From Cacajao melanocephalus (lineage: Eukaryota; Chordata; Mammalia; Primates; Pitheciidae): a stretch of 64,000 nt of DNA. The stretch covers positions 41,538 through 105,537 of the forward strand of contig CAUYLG010051975.1 of NCBI GenBank assembly GCA_963573385.1, written 5' to 3'. The notes beneath the pieces are model-generated. The model was not told the DNA's origin. It saw only the letters and a program-made list of their open reading frames with translations, and ran no database searches. Positions 26,698 to 39,826 of this stretch are shown one piece after another. Both the position numbers and the translations under genes were made by a program. Position 1 is the stretch's first letter; each line of letters opens with the position of its first letter.

Positions 26698-26762
26698 TCA
26701 TTTCTTTCTTTCTTTCTTTTCTTTCTTTCCTTCTTTCTTTCCTCTGTCTCTCTCTCTCTTAC
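26698..26762. repeat. CTTT/CT-rich microsatellite
   Basis: Repeated ctttctttctttct units degrade to tctctctctctctt before a CCCCACCCCC stretch. Confidence 0.9.
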
Positions 26763-28533
26763 CCTCCCCACCCCCAACCATCTCTGGAGATGAGTATTCA
26801 CATCTTACACAGTGGGTATATGTGTCTGGTAAAAATTCTGCTCTTATTCTTTAAGATCCTCAAGCTGTCCCAATACCTGGACTCTATAAATGACCACTTT
26901 TTTTTGTCTCTTGTCAATTCATGTAGTTATAAGTTCTCAGTGAGATTACAATTTTTTACCTCCTAAAATATTCATCAGAAACTCTCCAGGGGTCCCATTT
27001 TCAACCAATACTACTGGCTACCTAGGGGCTATTTATAACATAATTCTAATACTTTAACGAGTATTGCTAACACTTTGACAATCATTACAATTACTGATAA
27101 CTTGATACAGCTGATTAAAATAGAGCTCTTTTGTATGCTTCAGAATTACAATAGTGTATTTCTTTCTTTTAGCTATATGTTAATGCTATAATATGAACAA
27201 TTGCCAGCAGACTTGCTGGCAAGCATCTGGAAGATATCCATTTGAAAGAACCAAACACTAATTCCCTTATTATAAGAGAATAATACAATCTTGAAAGTTT
27301 CAAAATTGCATTCACATTGAAAAACATCCAACATACAAGTCTTTCCCTATAAAAATGTCTGTAATTATTAAATGTAATCCATATTATAAGAGACTTGCAA
27401 ATTACGAATTCCACATGGAAACGTATTTTCTACCCCTCACCATAACCCCCAAGTAACATACAGTTAATTCTGCCCCTGGGGTATCATTCACATTTAATTT
27501 ATCACTAATCTGTTGGAAGAAAAACTGTTTCTCCTCAGGACATGTCCAAAAATAAAAATGACTAGTGTGCATTACAGAATGTTCTCATTCTGTCCATGAT
27601 GGGAGGAAGAGTTTTTTTTAAGAGAAGTCACAGAGTTGATTACTGTCTTAAACCTAAAGAGGACAAAGACCATGAGTTATTGGAAATGTAAAACCCAAAA
27701 CTGAGAATACACATTTGTCACTTTCAAGTAACAAATTGTCTTTCTAACCCTGTTTTGCTCATTAAGGAGAAATAAGTTATCCCACTTTCTCATTAACTCT
27801 CCACAAACTTCCCTGGTGGAAGACATTCACAGTCTATAGGCTCACAAGCAACAATAGAAAGTCATAAGCAGTTGTAGCTTATTGTAATTAATAGGAACAG
27901 TAATAGTTATTAATATTAACAGTAACAAGCCAATAAGCAGTAATTAACAAGCCTCTCTTTCCCTCTCAGTGAAACTAAGTGGGTGGTGGAGAGAGGGGGT
28001 CCTCTTTTTTGTGCGTTTTTGTTTCCTTCTAAGATGAAATCATCTCCTCATTGACCGCCCCCTTCAACCCTCACTGGGTGACTTTTAGAGTTATTTAACA
28101 ATTGCAAACTTTAGACCCTGTGTTCTGATCTGAATCTGTGTCCAGAAGGTAACCAGACCCAGAGGCACAAGGTAAACAACTAGGTGCCATCAAGTCAAGG
28201 TTGGGTTGAAAGGGTTACACAACTTGAATCAGCCTGTAGGCACCTAGCAAGAATCCATCAGAGCATCTTGGGGTAAGAATTAGACCATGTTTGGAAAGAG
28301 ACGTTATCCCTCAGCTGAACCACATCCACAGCACTCAGAATTAAAGATATAAACTGTGGGCTGGTGATTTGAATTCAACCATTAGAGATGTCTGTATCAT
28401 CACACAATGATGACTACATGTAGTCATAAAACAGGACTGCATGTTTTAGTAGCTTATGAGTGCCATAGCCAGCAAGGACACTGATTTGACCCCAGAGCAG
28501 AAATTCTGAATTTCTTCTACACTTGTCTACAGT

Positions 28534-28700
28534 GAAGTAGAAAGGCCACCGGAATAGACCTCAAAGGCTGATGTCCTGTTCCTGCATGGCTGCTAGCTAA
28601 CTGTGGGACTTCTGGCCTCAGTTTTTGCATCTATAAACGTTAAGGGTGAATTAGACAACTTCCCCAACCCCTTTGAGTTCTAATGCTTTATACGAATGGC
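28534..28700 (+). mobile_element. MIR-like fragment, plus strand
   Basis: It reads ctgcatggctgctagctaac, then ggcctcagtttttgcatcta followed by taaacgttaagggtgaatta. Confidence 0.5.
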
Positions 28701-28835
28701 CACCAGGAACCTTATCAGAGTCCAGGATATTCTAACGAGTGAAAAGAACAATGTCCTAGATCCATGATCCCTCACCCAACGGGAAAGGCAGACACATAAC
28801 ACATGTTTAAAACTGAATCCCCTTCCCTAGTACAC

Positions 28836-29156
28836 TTTTTTTTCTTTTCTGTTTGTTTTGTTTTTGTTTTTTAGATAGGGTATCACTCTGTTGCCCACGA
28901 CGGAATGCAGTTGCACGATCCTGGCTCACTTCACCCTCAACCTCCTGAGCTAAAGTGATCCTCCATCTCAGCCTTCTAACTAGCTGGGTCTACAGGCACA
29001 CACCACCAGGCCTGGCTAATTTTTGTATTTTTTGTAGAGATGGGGTTTCATCATGCTGCCCAGACTGGTCTTGAACTCTGGGCTCAAGCAGTCCTCTCAT
29101 ATGTTGGCCTCCCAAAGTGCTAAGGTTACAGGAGTGAGCCACTGTGCCCAGCCCAC
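28836..29156 (-). mobile_element. Alu, minus strand, diverged
   Basis: A T-rich tail with G interruptions is followed by agatagggtatcactctgtt and the element ends ccactgtgcccagccc. Flanks agtacactttt (28829-28839) and agtagactttt (29157-29167) form a target-site duplication with one mismatch. Divergence suggests an old Alu. Confidence 0.92.
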
Positions 29157-30475
29157 AGTAGACTTTTCATGTGCAGTGTTTCACAGGCAAGACCATAAAA
29201 ACAGCTGTTGAAGGGAATCGTGAATCTTGCCTGTTCCGTGTCCCTAAAGGCAACAAAACATCTTTTATAACAAATGTGGCTTGTTACAGCCTAGCTTGTG
29301 ATGCACATTACTTGGATTAACTTCTTGAGCTCTCTGAGTGTGATACACAAATAATACTAGTTGTGTCTCTTTTGCAATCTGGAAAACAGTAAAAATCTCT
29401 CTTTAGGCAAGAAAGCATATGGAGAAGAGGACAGATGCACTTTCACGAAGCGGTGAGCCAAGTGGTTCAAGATATGCCTTCTCTATGAGAAAAATTTCCA
29501 TTTATACCTGCACATTCCTTTTGAAGGAAATGATGTCCTTGGTTATTATCTTTTCCAACTCCTTATCACAGCCTTAAAATGAAAATGCACATCCTTCAGG
29601 CAAAGTGATGTAGATACTCATATACACACATATGATTATAAATATGCTAATAACATTTTACATTAACACGAAGATGAAAGGGCTTTATAGAAGATATTGG
29701 AGCTCATTTATCCTCAGGATATCCATGAAATGGCTAGTGGTAAGGGATAGTTTGCCAACTTTTTCAAATGACAGAAAACTGCATGGTTTAAGCAGTTCAT
29801 TTGCTCACAATTGTCTTGGGAACTTTTTGCAGGGCCTTATGGAACACAAGAATGCTAACTGTGAGTCTGCACTGACTTCTGCTGCACTCTCTCATAAAAA
29901 AGATTGTGGTTCTCTGTTGCAAGGATCTAGTGTTTTATTCTCAAACTTTTCTCTTCCACCCTGGATCGTTCTAGCAGCCTGCAGCTCATGGCCATCAGAA
30001 GCACTGGAGATGCCGGCATGACTGCTTACACACAGACTCATAAGTTTCGCAGGTTCTACCTTCCCGCCTTCTCCATTCCTCTGAATGATTGAATTTTCTT
30101 CAGATTTGCATCTCAGCTTACATATATGGTCTTAATCCCCATCCACCTCCAACCTACTTCATACTTGACTTTTTAAAGATAGTCTCTTCAGAAAAGCCCG
30201 CATGTCCTGCCCCAGCTTGCAGACCACTTGGGCCTTCAGAATGTCACTGATCAAGACTCAGCCTTGCGCTCTGTCCAGGGAAGAAGATGGGACACACAGT
30301 AAGCCACCAAGTCAGTGACAACAGACAACACAGCCTGGCTCCCTTAGGAAGGCTACAGTTTCTCTACATCCCCCTACGCCTCCCATTAGGATGGCAGGGT
30401 CTCCTAAATGTTCTTAGGAAAACCTCAGAGAGCCCCTTCAGTCCTGCTGGAGTGATGCTGTAAGGAGGCAGTTAC

Positions 30476-30620
30476 CATGAGGGCTGTGTAGGTATAGGGA
30501 TAGTGGTAGGCCAGGTAGCAGACATCCTCATTGTGGGGGAAGCTGACAGCAAAGGTGAGGGTATAGTAGCACTTCCCAGACGTTCCACCTGCAGTAGCTC
30601 TACTCTGGCGATAGTGGTTT
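30476..30620 (-). CDS. AGBL1: AGBL1 exon J: NHYRQS to [11 protein letters not shown]
   Basis: The 145-nt exon follows acceptor ctctttag and ends at donor catg|gtaactg. One nt completes Glu and 48 codons follow, ending in phase 0. The peptide includes [40 protein letters not shown] and [11 protein letters not shown]1 has NHFSRS, YYTITFTVNFPH and [12 protein letters not shown]. This is the junction between the N-domain and the peptidase domain, and the aromatic YHYPYTY motif is strongly conserved in the family. Confidence 0.97.
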
Positions 30621-31079
30621 CTAAAGAGAGAGGAAAAGAGAAGAAAATCAAGGAGAGGTGGGAGTGCAGTGTGGGCTCACTTAGGGTCCTAGGTGCTATC
30701 AGTTTCACGTGCTATGTACTGTACTGGCACAATGGCCTTCCCTTGGAACATTTCTGTGGGTGAGATTGAGAAAAGGGAAATGTACAAGTGAACTCACTGC
30801 CAGGTGATGAGTCAGTTCAGCCATGTGTGGCCTGGCCTGTCTGCCTCCCACTTGTGCCATATACGCTACAGGCCTTTCCTTGCTCTGTCTGAAAATGAGG
30901 GCTAGTCATTGAGCTAGAAAATCGAGGAAAATGTGAACAGTTCTGTTTTTCCTGGGTTTTCATTATAGACATAAAACTTCACTACCCAAATTTGGGTTCC
31001 CCCAATCCCTGTCTCTCCCCAGACCACACAGGGTACAACTCCTTCCTTTCCCCTCCACCTACCAAGATTTATTAGCAAT

Positions 31080-31270
31080 CATATGATATACTGAGTCCCA
31101 ATTCAATGTTTAACATGTCATCTTATGTTATTATTGCAGCAACCCATCACGAGGATGATGAAACAAAAGCTTAAAAAAATTAATTTGCCAAAGGGCTCCA
31201 GGCTAATGGTAGATACCGGACTGAGACCCAGATCTCTCTGCCTGTAAAGGCTTTATTCTTTCTACTGTAC
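31080..31270 (-). mobile_element. MIR-like fragment, minus strand
   Basis: It contains ttgcagcaacccatcacgag, then aaagggctccaggctaatgg and ccggactgagacccagatct. Confidence 0.5.
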
Positions 31271-32917
31271 AATGCTTTCTTCCCAAAGGAATATATTTGT
31301 CACCTCAAATGTGGTTCAGCTTCTTAAGGCTTGAGAGTGTACATTTTCCTTTAAGAAAGATGAAGAACCAATTTTGATACTTCAGAGAACAGTATCAAAG
31401 AAAATTGCACCCAGAAGTCCATTCCGAGCAATATTTTCCCCACACACTGCCAGCTGATGCTGAGACAGCTGCGAAGGCTTTCCTGAGAAATGTTATCATC
31501 AAGGCTGCATTATAATGCAAAATACACCCGGACACCAAGAGATGTAATTCCACCTTTGAACATTTACAACGCTGGCTTACTAGTCCGTTGTGCTTTTGGT
31601 TTTATTGGGGGAAAGGGAAGGGGAAGGGAAGAAAGAGTAGGTGATTATTCTTGTGTGTTCTCGAGAAATATAAAAAACATGGGTTATCACATGGTAAACA
31701 TGGGTTTCTGCCTTTTTGCTACCTTCATGCCACTCCCAACCTAAGCAAAAAGCAAGCATGGAAAAAAGAGACAGAAAATCTACTATTTTATTTCTCATGC
31801 TTTTGTGGCTTTTCAATATTTATACAACAAGGACCGGGACTAAGGGAAGGTGGCAGTGCACTGACTATAGCCTGCTGCCTTTATCTTCTCTCCGCTTCCG
31901 TCAGCATGGCAACCTGGAGTCTTGGTCATGCTAGGGAAGGGGGCGTACCCCATAACAACATAAGCCCCAAGTGCCATCACACCCAGGTTTTTGGCACCGT
32001 ATTCATAGAATCCATTTCCTTTGTGCCTACAGAAACAGAAATTTCAAAAGGGTGTGTTCCCACATGGTGTGATGTGAATCTCAATGCCTAATTGGGTCTA
32101 CTTTGCCAGACTGCCCCAAAGTTCTGAAGTTTCTCCAAAAGCTATGACTCTGGTTATTAGAAAATATGTAAAGAAGCAGATGGTAGCTCAGAAAGCATGC
32201 AAGTTACATATGCTCTACCTTGTATTTGCTTTCTGATTTCCCTTGTAAAGGCTCCGTGCAAACACGCACTCAGCTTACACCTTGCTGAACAACAAATGCT
32301 AGTCAACCACTCCTCTTTACAGGAAACAGCAATTGAAATAAAATGAGCCAGGGATAACCAATCAAAGCATGGAAGAGTGCCTCACTAGTAAGCATATATG
32401 TGTGAGTGCACACACACATATGCACATATTCATGAATGTAAAGGCAGATGGAAACAGGCACCTTGGGCCTCACTGTCCCCAGTTCTTCACCTACAAACAG
32501 TGGAGACAGAGCCTATAGCTTGACTCGAGAACAATAGGTATCCCTAAGGGCCAGTAGGGTTGGTCTTATTCGGCATGGGCCTTGCTTCTTTTTAGGTTCC
32601 CCACTGCACTATTTAGTACACTAAAGTCACATCACAAGCACATTTAGCCTATACAAACTCAACCTCACCACATTCAACCACAGGAGAGAGCAAGAAAGAG
32701 AGAGAAAAAATAAAATCCATGTATTTATCTCTATGTTCTTACCCTCATTCAGACCACACCCGGACTCCAAGGAAAGAGCAGCTACAGTGAAACGGAAAGA
32801 GAAACAAAATGGGCTAATCTTTAGCTCTTGGGCTTCCATGGGCTCAAGATTTAAGGGAAGTGTAAGGAATTCAAATGGTAGTTTCGACTATGTCAAAGCT
32901 GCCTTCTCACACCCCCA

Positions 32918-32920
<3 letters not shown>

Positions 32921-32950
<30 letters not shown>
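32921..32950. repeat. (CA)n microsatellite
   Basis: An uninterrupted dinucleotide run of about 14 units, followed by a CT-rich stretch to 32976. Confidence 0.95.
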
Positions 32951-32952
<2 letters not shown>

Positions 32953-33439
32953 TACACTCTCTCTTTCTCTCTCTCACCTAACATGCTGCCCCTGTAGTGT
33001 GGTGATGTTAAATTCTCCTGAGCAAGACTAATGGCTCCCCACCAAGTCAGCCTTCTCCAGGATGGTTGCACATGACTGGAATTCCGGGAAAAACAAAACA
33101 AAACAAAAAACCTGAATTTCACCTTATTTAGAATGACTTTCAGCTAAAGGAAATTCAGTTAGAACCCTCATCTGGGGTCTAAACTCTGGCTGAACCTAAA
33201 GCAAATGTCAGGCGTCCCCACTGGAGTCTCCTGGCAGCCACCTTATATCAGGAGTTGTCCAGGAGATAATTCTACTTCCAGCACACCTTCCTCTGCAGAG
33301 GCCTTTAAACGTTCCCAGCATCACCTTCTTCAAAGCCAAATGTTTGACAAATCTCTAAAGTGAAACACCTAGCTTGCTATAATTCAATTCATCCACGATA
33401 AAGTGAGATCCATCAACAAGTTCTTTTCGTTTCCCAGTT

Positions 33440-33770
33440 ATGATGTGGACATATCAAGCGATGTTTGCAAGACAGCGATGTTCATCCTTCCCGTGTTAAA
33501 TTGTTCCCATGTTCTTGCTTTGTATGGAAAGCCCTTTCCATCTTTCTTATTTGGCGAAGTCTTCTTCATGCTTCAAGATTCAACTCAAGTGTTTCCTCTT
33601 TCGGGAAGCCTTCCCTGATAGTTCCCTTATCACTCGTATTCTCATGGCCAATACTTTATGGCAGGGACCTGCTTATTCATTTATCTTCATGCTTCCCACA
33701 TTGCCTGGACATAGCAGCTATGCAGTTAAAATTTATACAATAAGTGGACCTTAGACTCCAGGAGTAATAA
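33440..33770 (+). mobile_element. L2 fragment, plus strand
   Basis: It reads tgtatggaaagccctttcca, then ttcaagattcaactcaagtg, gggaagccttccctgatagt and ccacattgcctggacatagc, the order of an L2 3' region. Confidence 0.65.
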
Positions 33771-33960
33771 TTAGGATGCTCAATGTATTTTATTTTCAAT
33801 CCTAATGGCATCCTTTCAAGGTGAGTATTAATTATTACGCACATTCCACAGATCAAAATTAAGGCTCACAGAGGTTAAGTGTCTACGGGAATTCCACACA
33901 AGTATACTAAACAGGACTCAACCCCAGTTGTAGGCTTAGCTCAGAAACTAAGATTTATTT
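33770..33960 (-). mobile_element. MIR, minus strand
   Basis: It shows gcacattccacagatcaaaa and ttaaggctcacagaggttaa followed by ggactcaaccccagttgtag, a weak reversed MIR. Confidence 0.55.
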
Positions 33961-34196
33961 ATATATATCACCTGCTTCTTAGGAATGGATGAAAAAGGAC
34001 AAGATGTCTTATGCCCAATGTAGCAAGTAAGAATCTGAAATTTTAATCTTCATAAATCAGAGCTGCCTATGAACTTAGAGTCTAAAATAACAGAAAAAAA
34101 GTATAAAATAATTCAGATGAGAGCTAATACAATGATCCATATACTATGATTTTTTATCATTGGTATTTGATGCATTTAAGATGTTTTTACTCATTA

Positions 34197-34420
34197 TTAA
34201 AAATAATTGATAGCATTCATTGAACACCTACTGTGTACCAGACACTGTTCAAATCTTTACATGTATTTTATCTCATCATTTTATCTTCAGAACACTTCTA
34301 TTTTGTAGATACCATTATTACCCTATTTTAAGATGAAGCATCTGAGGTTAAAGAAGTTGGTCGAATTTGCCCAAGGTCACATCATTAATAAGTGGTGGAA
34401 GTTTGAGTTAAAGAACTTCC
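34197..34420 (-). mobile_element. MIR, minus strand
   Basis: It carries attgaacacctactgtgtac, cagacactgttcaaatcttt and tgaggttaaagaagttggtc with tgcccaaggtcacatcatta, the reversed MIR layout. Confidence 0.85.
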
Positions 34421-35494
34421 TGTCTCCAATCTGTTCATCTAGATGGAGAAGCAGCCTGGTGAAAATTGGGTGTGCTCTTGATGATTAGCTGGATCCTATG
34501 GGTCATCTGGGGTCAAAGATGACCTGGGCTGGGTACATCCAGTAACTTCACAGCTAAAAGGTTTTTTGTTTGCTTTTCCGTTCCCTGAACCATTTATCTT
34601 TGGAAGGATCTACACTTTTATCATCATAAAGACTTCAATGAAGCAAGGAACAAAGTACACAAAGGCATAGTTATGAACTCAGGCTATTTTCATTTGCACT
34701 TAAAAATATGTTGGAAAGTCATTTTTTTCCAGTGGGTGCATAAAATAAGCAAATGCCATGATGGAGAATGGATTAGATAATCTTATAATGACAATGGCTC
34801 AGTTTAACAAGGGTGTATCATTTCACTTAACAGGATCTAATAAGGCAGAGCAGCCAAGTTGCCAGGCTTCCCTGTGTCTGCAGCGTTTCTAATATTCCAT
34901 ATCACACCGAATCTCTCTCCTGAGATCCCGCGGAAGGATGCATGATGGCAGAGCTCTTGTATGACATTCATCTTCATGAGTGAGCTGTTCCATCTCCTCT
35001 CTCAAGCGGAGATAAATGTCAGAAGAGATCAGCTGTTGTGTATTACATGGCCACTCTAAGCATGCAGCTTCCCTCCCTCTGCCCTTCAGCACCAAAATTA
35101 CTTTAGACCAGAGCTGGAAGAGAATTCAAAAAGGTGTGAGGCTGTGTACATTAGAGGAAGAAGCAGACCACAGGGAACTAAATAAAAGAGAAACTAAAAG
35201 GGTCCTGGCTTCCTTTTACGAGAGGCAGGGAAAAATGAATCTGCCCATTACCATTCCTCCTTCTCAAGGGGCATTTTTTATTTTCCAGCCTAGTGGTCTT
35301 CAAGGTGGGGAAGAGCAGGGCGTGGAATAGAAGGGGTGGGAGATGCTCCAGGGGCTAGGGCAGAATGATCAGCTGACCACAGGCAGAAAATATCAGAATT
35401 TCTCCTTAAAATGAGTGTTATCTAGATGGTAACAAAGAAATTAAGTTGTCTACTGTTTAATATGGGGATTGGCACAGCTGTCTCGATGTCAACC

Positions 35495-35635
35495 TAATGT
35501 GATGAGTAATTATAAAACAGAGTAGGTGATGGTGCAGCAATCTATCCACTCATCACTGTTGTATTGCAGGGCTGGAGTATGAAAAGCACATTAAATTCTG
35601 CATCTATGGTTTTTATATGTTAGTTAAGTATCGAC
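35495..35635 (+). repeat. Copy 1 of an unclassified direct repeat pair
   Basis: It contains gagtaattataaaacagagt, caatctatccactcatcact and gttgtattgcagggctggag, then tatggtttttatatg. Copy 2 lies about 1.3 kb further right in the same orientation. Confidence 0.75.
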
Positions 35636-36792
35636 TGTTGCATGGGAGAGGTCTCCAGAGGAAGACGCGGGGACACCTAGCTCCCTTTCTTCTTCTTTTG
35701 CTTTTTAGCTTCTGGCAAGGTATTTAAGTTGATGGAAGCTTACAGATTATATTCTAAATTATATTCTAAATTAAACTAAACCTCACAAAATAGACAATTA
35801 CTTTTTAAAAGAAAATCTGCTTAGAAGTCATCTACAAATGATAACATTAAATTGCAATCAAAATGACCAGAAAATGGCAGAATGGACATGGCCTACCCCT
35901 TACCCTTAATATTAGGTCTTTCTCGGTAATTCTCATTTTTGCCAAAATAATCTAATCAGATCTAGAAAGTTCATCAATATTGCTCAAAATTACCAAAAAG
36001 ACCATTTATAACCATACCTAATGGTAAACTCCATGGCAAAATTCTAGTGTGCCTTGAGCTATAAATAGCATAAAAATGCAACCATTAGGTAGACGTAAAC
36101 TATTTGTTTCATCTTTTTCTATTTTAAAACTCTTTTTTGTACATTTTCTTATGTGCATAATACATTAGTATAATCACGCATATACATTTTTTTAAATGCA
36201 TAAACTAATCTAGTAAGAACACATACACATATATCTTGATTAGTGACATATGATCAAAATAGTTTGGAGACTTTCCATCTGATGACGATTGGCCCCACGG
36301 AGTAGTCAGCCCAGAACCTTAACCACTCATCATTGCTGTCAACTTCAACTTCTGAAAGAATATGCAAATGCAAACCCCATTTCTTCTGAATGTCCTTTTT
36401 CCTTTCACCCTTCTGTATTCATACTCAGGTACCTCAGCTCACAGTTCTCCCCACAAGGAGCACCCTGGCATCCTCTTAAAACATGGCACCAAATCTGGGA
36501 CTGTAACAGCATTATAGAAATAGAGCATCATTTATCAAGATATATTGGAGACAAGGAAATAGGAAAGTAAGGTTCTCCCAAATTAATAACCAGAGATACT
36601 ACAGGCAGGAAAGAAGCAAAGAACTCTTCTAAAGCAAATCAACTCAAAGATCAGGATAGGTAAATAGGGAGAGAGATCTTGTATAATCTAAGGCATCATT
36701 TTATAATTGAGAGCTGTTTTCTAATTTGTGGGTGAATAGAGATGACACGTATTTATCCTGTTGTTACATCACATTATTGGAAATATGTTAAC

Positions 36793-36920
36793 ACAACGTG
36801 GTGCATAATTATAAAACAAACCACATTACAAGGTAGCAATCTTATCCATTCATCTCTGTTGTATTCATGGCTGGAATATGAAAAATGAATTACATTATAC
36901 ATTCATGGTTTTTTTCTTAC
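36793..36920 (+). repeat. Copy 2 of an unclassified direct repeat pair
   Basis: It contains gcataattataaaacaaacc, caatcttatccattcatctc and tgttgtattcatggctggaa, then catggtttttttctta. It matches 35495-35635 with many substitutions and a few small indels. I do not recognise a family. Confidence 0.75.
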
Positions 36921-38517
36921 CCCTCTGTTGCTCTTTAATCACATAATAATTGTCTTGTTAACAGATCTAAAAGCTATCAGCATTGGTTCTCCTTAGGTCA
37001 AAGCTGTGCTTTTGAAAGTGTGCTTCTTGCTTCTTTTGAGAAATACATGGTCCCCTTAACCTCCTTATTCCACAGTTCCAAGAGGAGCATCCTCCAATGA
37101 GACATTCTATGCATCCCATTAGGAAATAATGCAAAATGATTTGTTTGTCCAATCTCTCACTAATTTTCAGGTCCAAGCCACCTTTAAGCTGGGTCCTCCA
37201 CATTTCTTGAGAATAACTATTTTCAGAGAACACTAAAAGTCATTCTTGACACACCAAGGTCCAAATGCAGGTTTTCATATTTTTTTTCCTGCAGTTGCAG
37301 GCTATCACCTTGAGGTGATTTTTAATCTAAATCTCTCTGAGCCATAAGAAAGGTCCTGAGAGTCTTGAGATAGGTGAGCCGGAGAGTAGTTGCCATTTAA
37401 GTGAATGGAAAACCAACAAAGTCATAATATGTTGCAATTTTTCTAAAGGATGTAAAAAATACTCTTCAGATCCATATCCTAATAGATCAGGGATTGAATA
37501 CCTCCAACTCTTTTATTATAGACTGCTAGTCCGCCTGGCTCTGTGTCCTGTAGACAGTCATTACCTCCATGGCGATTTTTGCCTTTGTATCTGATACAGC
37601 AACAAGATTCTTGACCTTTCCCATCTATCAATACTCCTATCCTCAAAGCCTCAAAAGCCAAGAGGCATAAGGGTATATTCTGTTTCTTTTCAATAGTGAC
37701 AACTGCCCTAAACTCTAAAATGTCTGATCACACTTTTTTCTTACAGACCTCTAGTAACTTCAGAAAAAGAGGAAACTTACTTTATTTAAGAAAGCAAGCA
37801 CTAGTCTCCCAGTTTTTATAAGAAACTAGCACTGAACCAATAATTAGTTATATACATTCTACCTCTCATAGCAATTCCTATCTTTATTTTCTTATAAATT
37901 TGAATTGTATTTTTCATCTGAAGAAAATGTACACATAAGCAATCTAGACATCTAGAATGCATTTCTTTCATCAAAATCTATGGACAGTTTAAAGTTCATT
38001 ATAACTTTGCAGGATACATTGATGACACTGGCAACTGATCAAGGATTGCAGATGAATTTTGAAACTCCTCCCTTTTTTATTTTTTTTTCACAAAATCACC
38101 TTGCTGTGGGGAGGAGTTACTTGCGTGTATTTGTCAACAGGGTAGATAGAAACAAAATAGAACACCTCAGACGTTTCACTCTCTGGGTTCAGCGGACACA
38201 GGTAAGGTTTGACACACTGATCACAGGTAGATTCTCTATGACTGCTAATATCTAACAACAAGATCTAAGAGTTTAATGTGGTTAAATGAAGACAAACTAT
38301 CGTTCAGCAAATCCAAAGGTATTTCTTGAGGTCTACTGTGGGTGCCAGTGAATACGCTTATACCTCTGAAGGGCAGAGCATTGGACATTCGGACAGAGTG
38401 ACAACAAGTTTAGCAGACAAGCACAGATTGCTGATGTTTATAAGATCCATATGGAAAAGTGGGAAACAGAGAAAATTACAGGACAGAGAAAAGGAAGCTA
38501 ACAGCACTCTAACTTAC

Positions 38518-38605
38518 TCGTAATAACATATTTCACAGCCTGTCCGTATCCAGGTGGGTCTGCCAAGAAGAGCCTCCTTCACGGAATACAGGGTGGGCTG
38601 CATCC
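38518..38605 (-). CDS. AGBL1: AGBL1 exon [13 protein letters not shown] segment
   Basis: The 88-nt exon follows acceptor attttgtgtag and ends at the near-consensus donor acga|gtaagtt. It runs phase 1 to phase 2. It encodes [20 protein letters not shown] and [11 protein letters not shown]1 carries MQPLMYSVQEAL, RPWWIRMGTDICYYKNH at this point. An old LTR-like element ends about 48 bp upstream of the acceptor on the genomic sequence (38653 onward). Confidence 0.95.
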
Positions 38606-39826
38606 CTACACAAAATCAGAAAAGGAATTAATCCACGAGGAAAAGAGAGTTGCTCTGGGCCAAATAAAGACCCCCAAAGATACATAGGTCTTAATCCCTG
38701 GAAATTGTGACAGTTAACTGTATATGGCCAAGGAGATTTTGCAGATGTGATTATGCTAAGGTTCTTGAGATGGCATGATTATCCTGGTGAGCCCTCAATG
38801 CAATCACAAATGTCCTTATGAGAGGGAGGCAGAGGGAGGTTTGACTATAGAAGAGATGTGATGTGACTGAAGCAGAGAGAGATTTGAAGATGTAACACGA
38901 GTAGCTTTGAGGATGAAAGAAGGGGCCATAAACCAAGGAATGCAGGGAATGTTATTCTAGAAGCTGGAAAAGGAAAGGAAATAGAGTTTCCCCTGGAATC
39001 TCCAGAGGAAACACGGTTCTGCCAACACCTTGACTTCTGCCCAGAGAAACTGATTTTGGACCTCTGAACTCCAAGAACTGTGAGAGAACAAATTGGTCTT
39101 GTTTTAAACCACCAAGTTTGTGACGATTTGTTACAACCGCCATACAAAGTGAATATAAATGTCAAGATTCATATTTTCTCTTCTCATACCCACAAGAATC
39201 TGTTCGCTCACTACAAAGTTGAGGCAGTATCCTGCGCTTGGACCTAGACACCTGGGAATACTTATTCCTTATTCAACGCCACCCAGTAAATTAGTATATG
39301 ATGCAGCCATTGTATGCAGAATTTCCATTCCTCGAAACATTAAAAGTAAATGCAGGCTGCTAATTGCCTTTCTCTCTTGAATATCTCCTCCGAAATGGCC
39401 ACGGGTATTAGGGAGAATTTAAACTTCTTCAAGAGCTTTCTGAGAATGTAAATCAGTGTCGTCCAGTTGGATTTTATTGCTCTCCTATCTTGTGACAAGC
39501 AGGTCAAAACAATTGCTCCTATGGGACTTAGGAGATGGAGAGGAAGAATAAATGATAGTACTCACCAACCTCAAAAAATTCAAGGTAGAGCGAGAGAATC
39601 TGGAAGCAGAGGATATTACGTATGCAGAGTGAGGACGCCCAGCCTCCCCCCTAAAATAGCAGTGTGCCGCTGAGGGCCACTGCCTGCCTGCCACACCTGG
39701 CAACCCAAAAATCCACCCAAATTCAAACCCTCTGAACACATGCAAGGCTCTTTGAATCCAAACAGTCAAGAAATGATTTCATTCCTGGCATGCTGGAGAA
39801 AGCCCCTGCTCCCCAAGAGTTCATAC
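38606..39826 (-). other. AGBL1 intron H-I
   Basis: The 1.2-kb intron is about 40% old LTR-like sequence (38653-39160). The remainder shows nothing recognised. Confidence 0.65.
38653..39160 (+). mobile_element. MLT1-like MaLR solo LTR, plus strand
   Basis: The order of motifs is aatccctggaaattgtgaca, ttgcagatgtgattatgcta, tccttatgagagggaggcag, ctgccaacaccttgacttc, ctccaagaactgtgagagaa and taaaccaccaagtttgtgac. This is a MaLR-type LTR pattern as I remember it. No internal retroviral sequence adjoins. Confidence 0.6.

Larger units (their letters stand above)
30621..38517 (-). other. AGBL1 intron I-J
   Basis: The 7.9-kb intron contains MIRs at 33.77 and 34.2 kb, an L2-like tract at 33.44-33.77 kb, a CA microsatellite and a pair of diverged direct repeats (35.5 and 36.8 kb). 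Open frames up to 146 codons (31651-32091) lack splice support. Confidence 0.65.

Noticed and set aside
31651..32091. Plus-strand open frame of 146 codons
   Set aside because: It lies antisense to AGBL1 in an intron with no promoter, family match or repeat structure supporting a gene.
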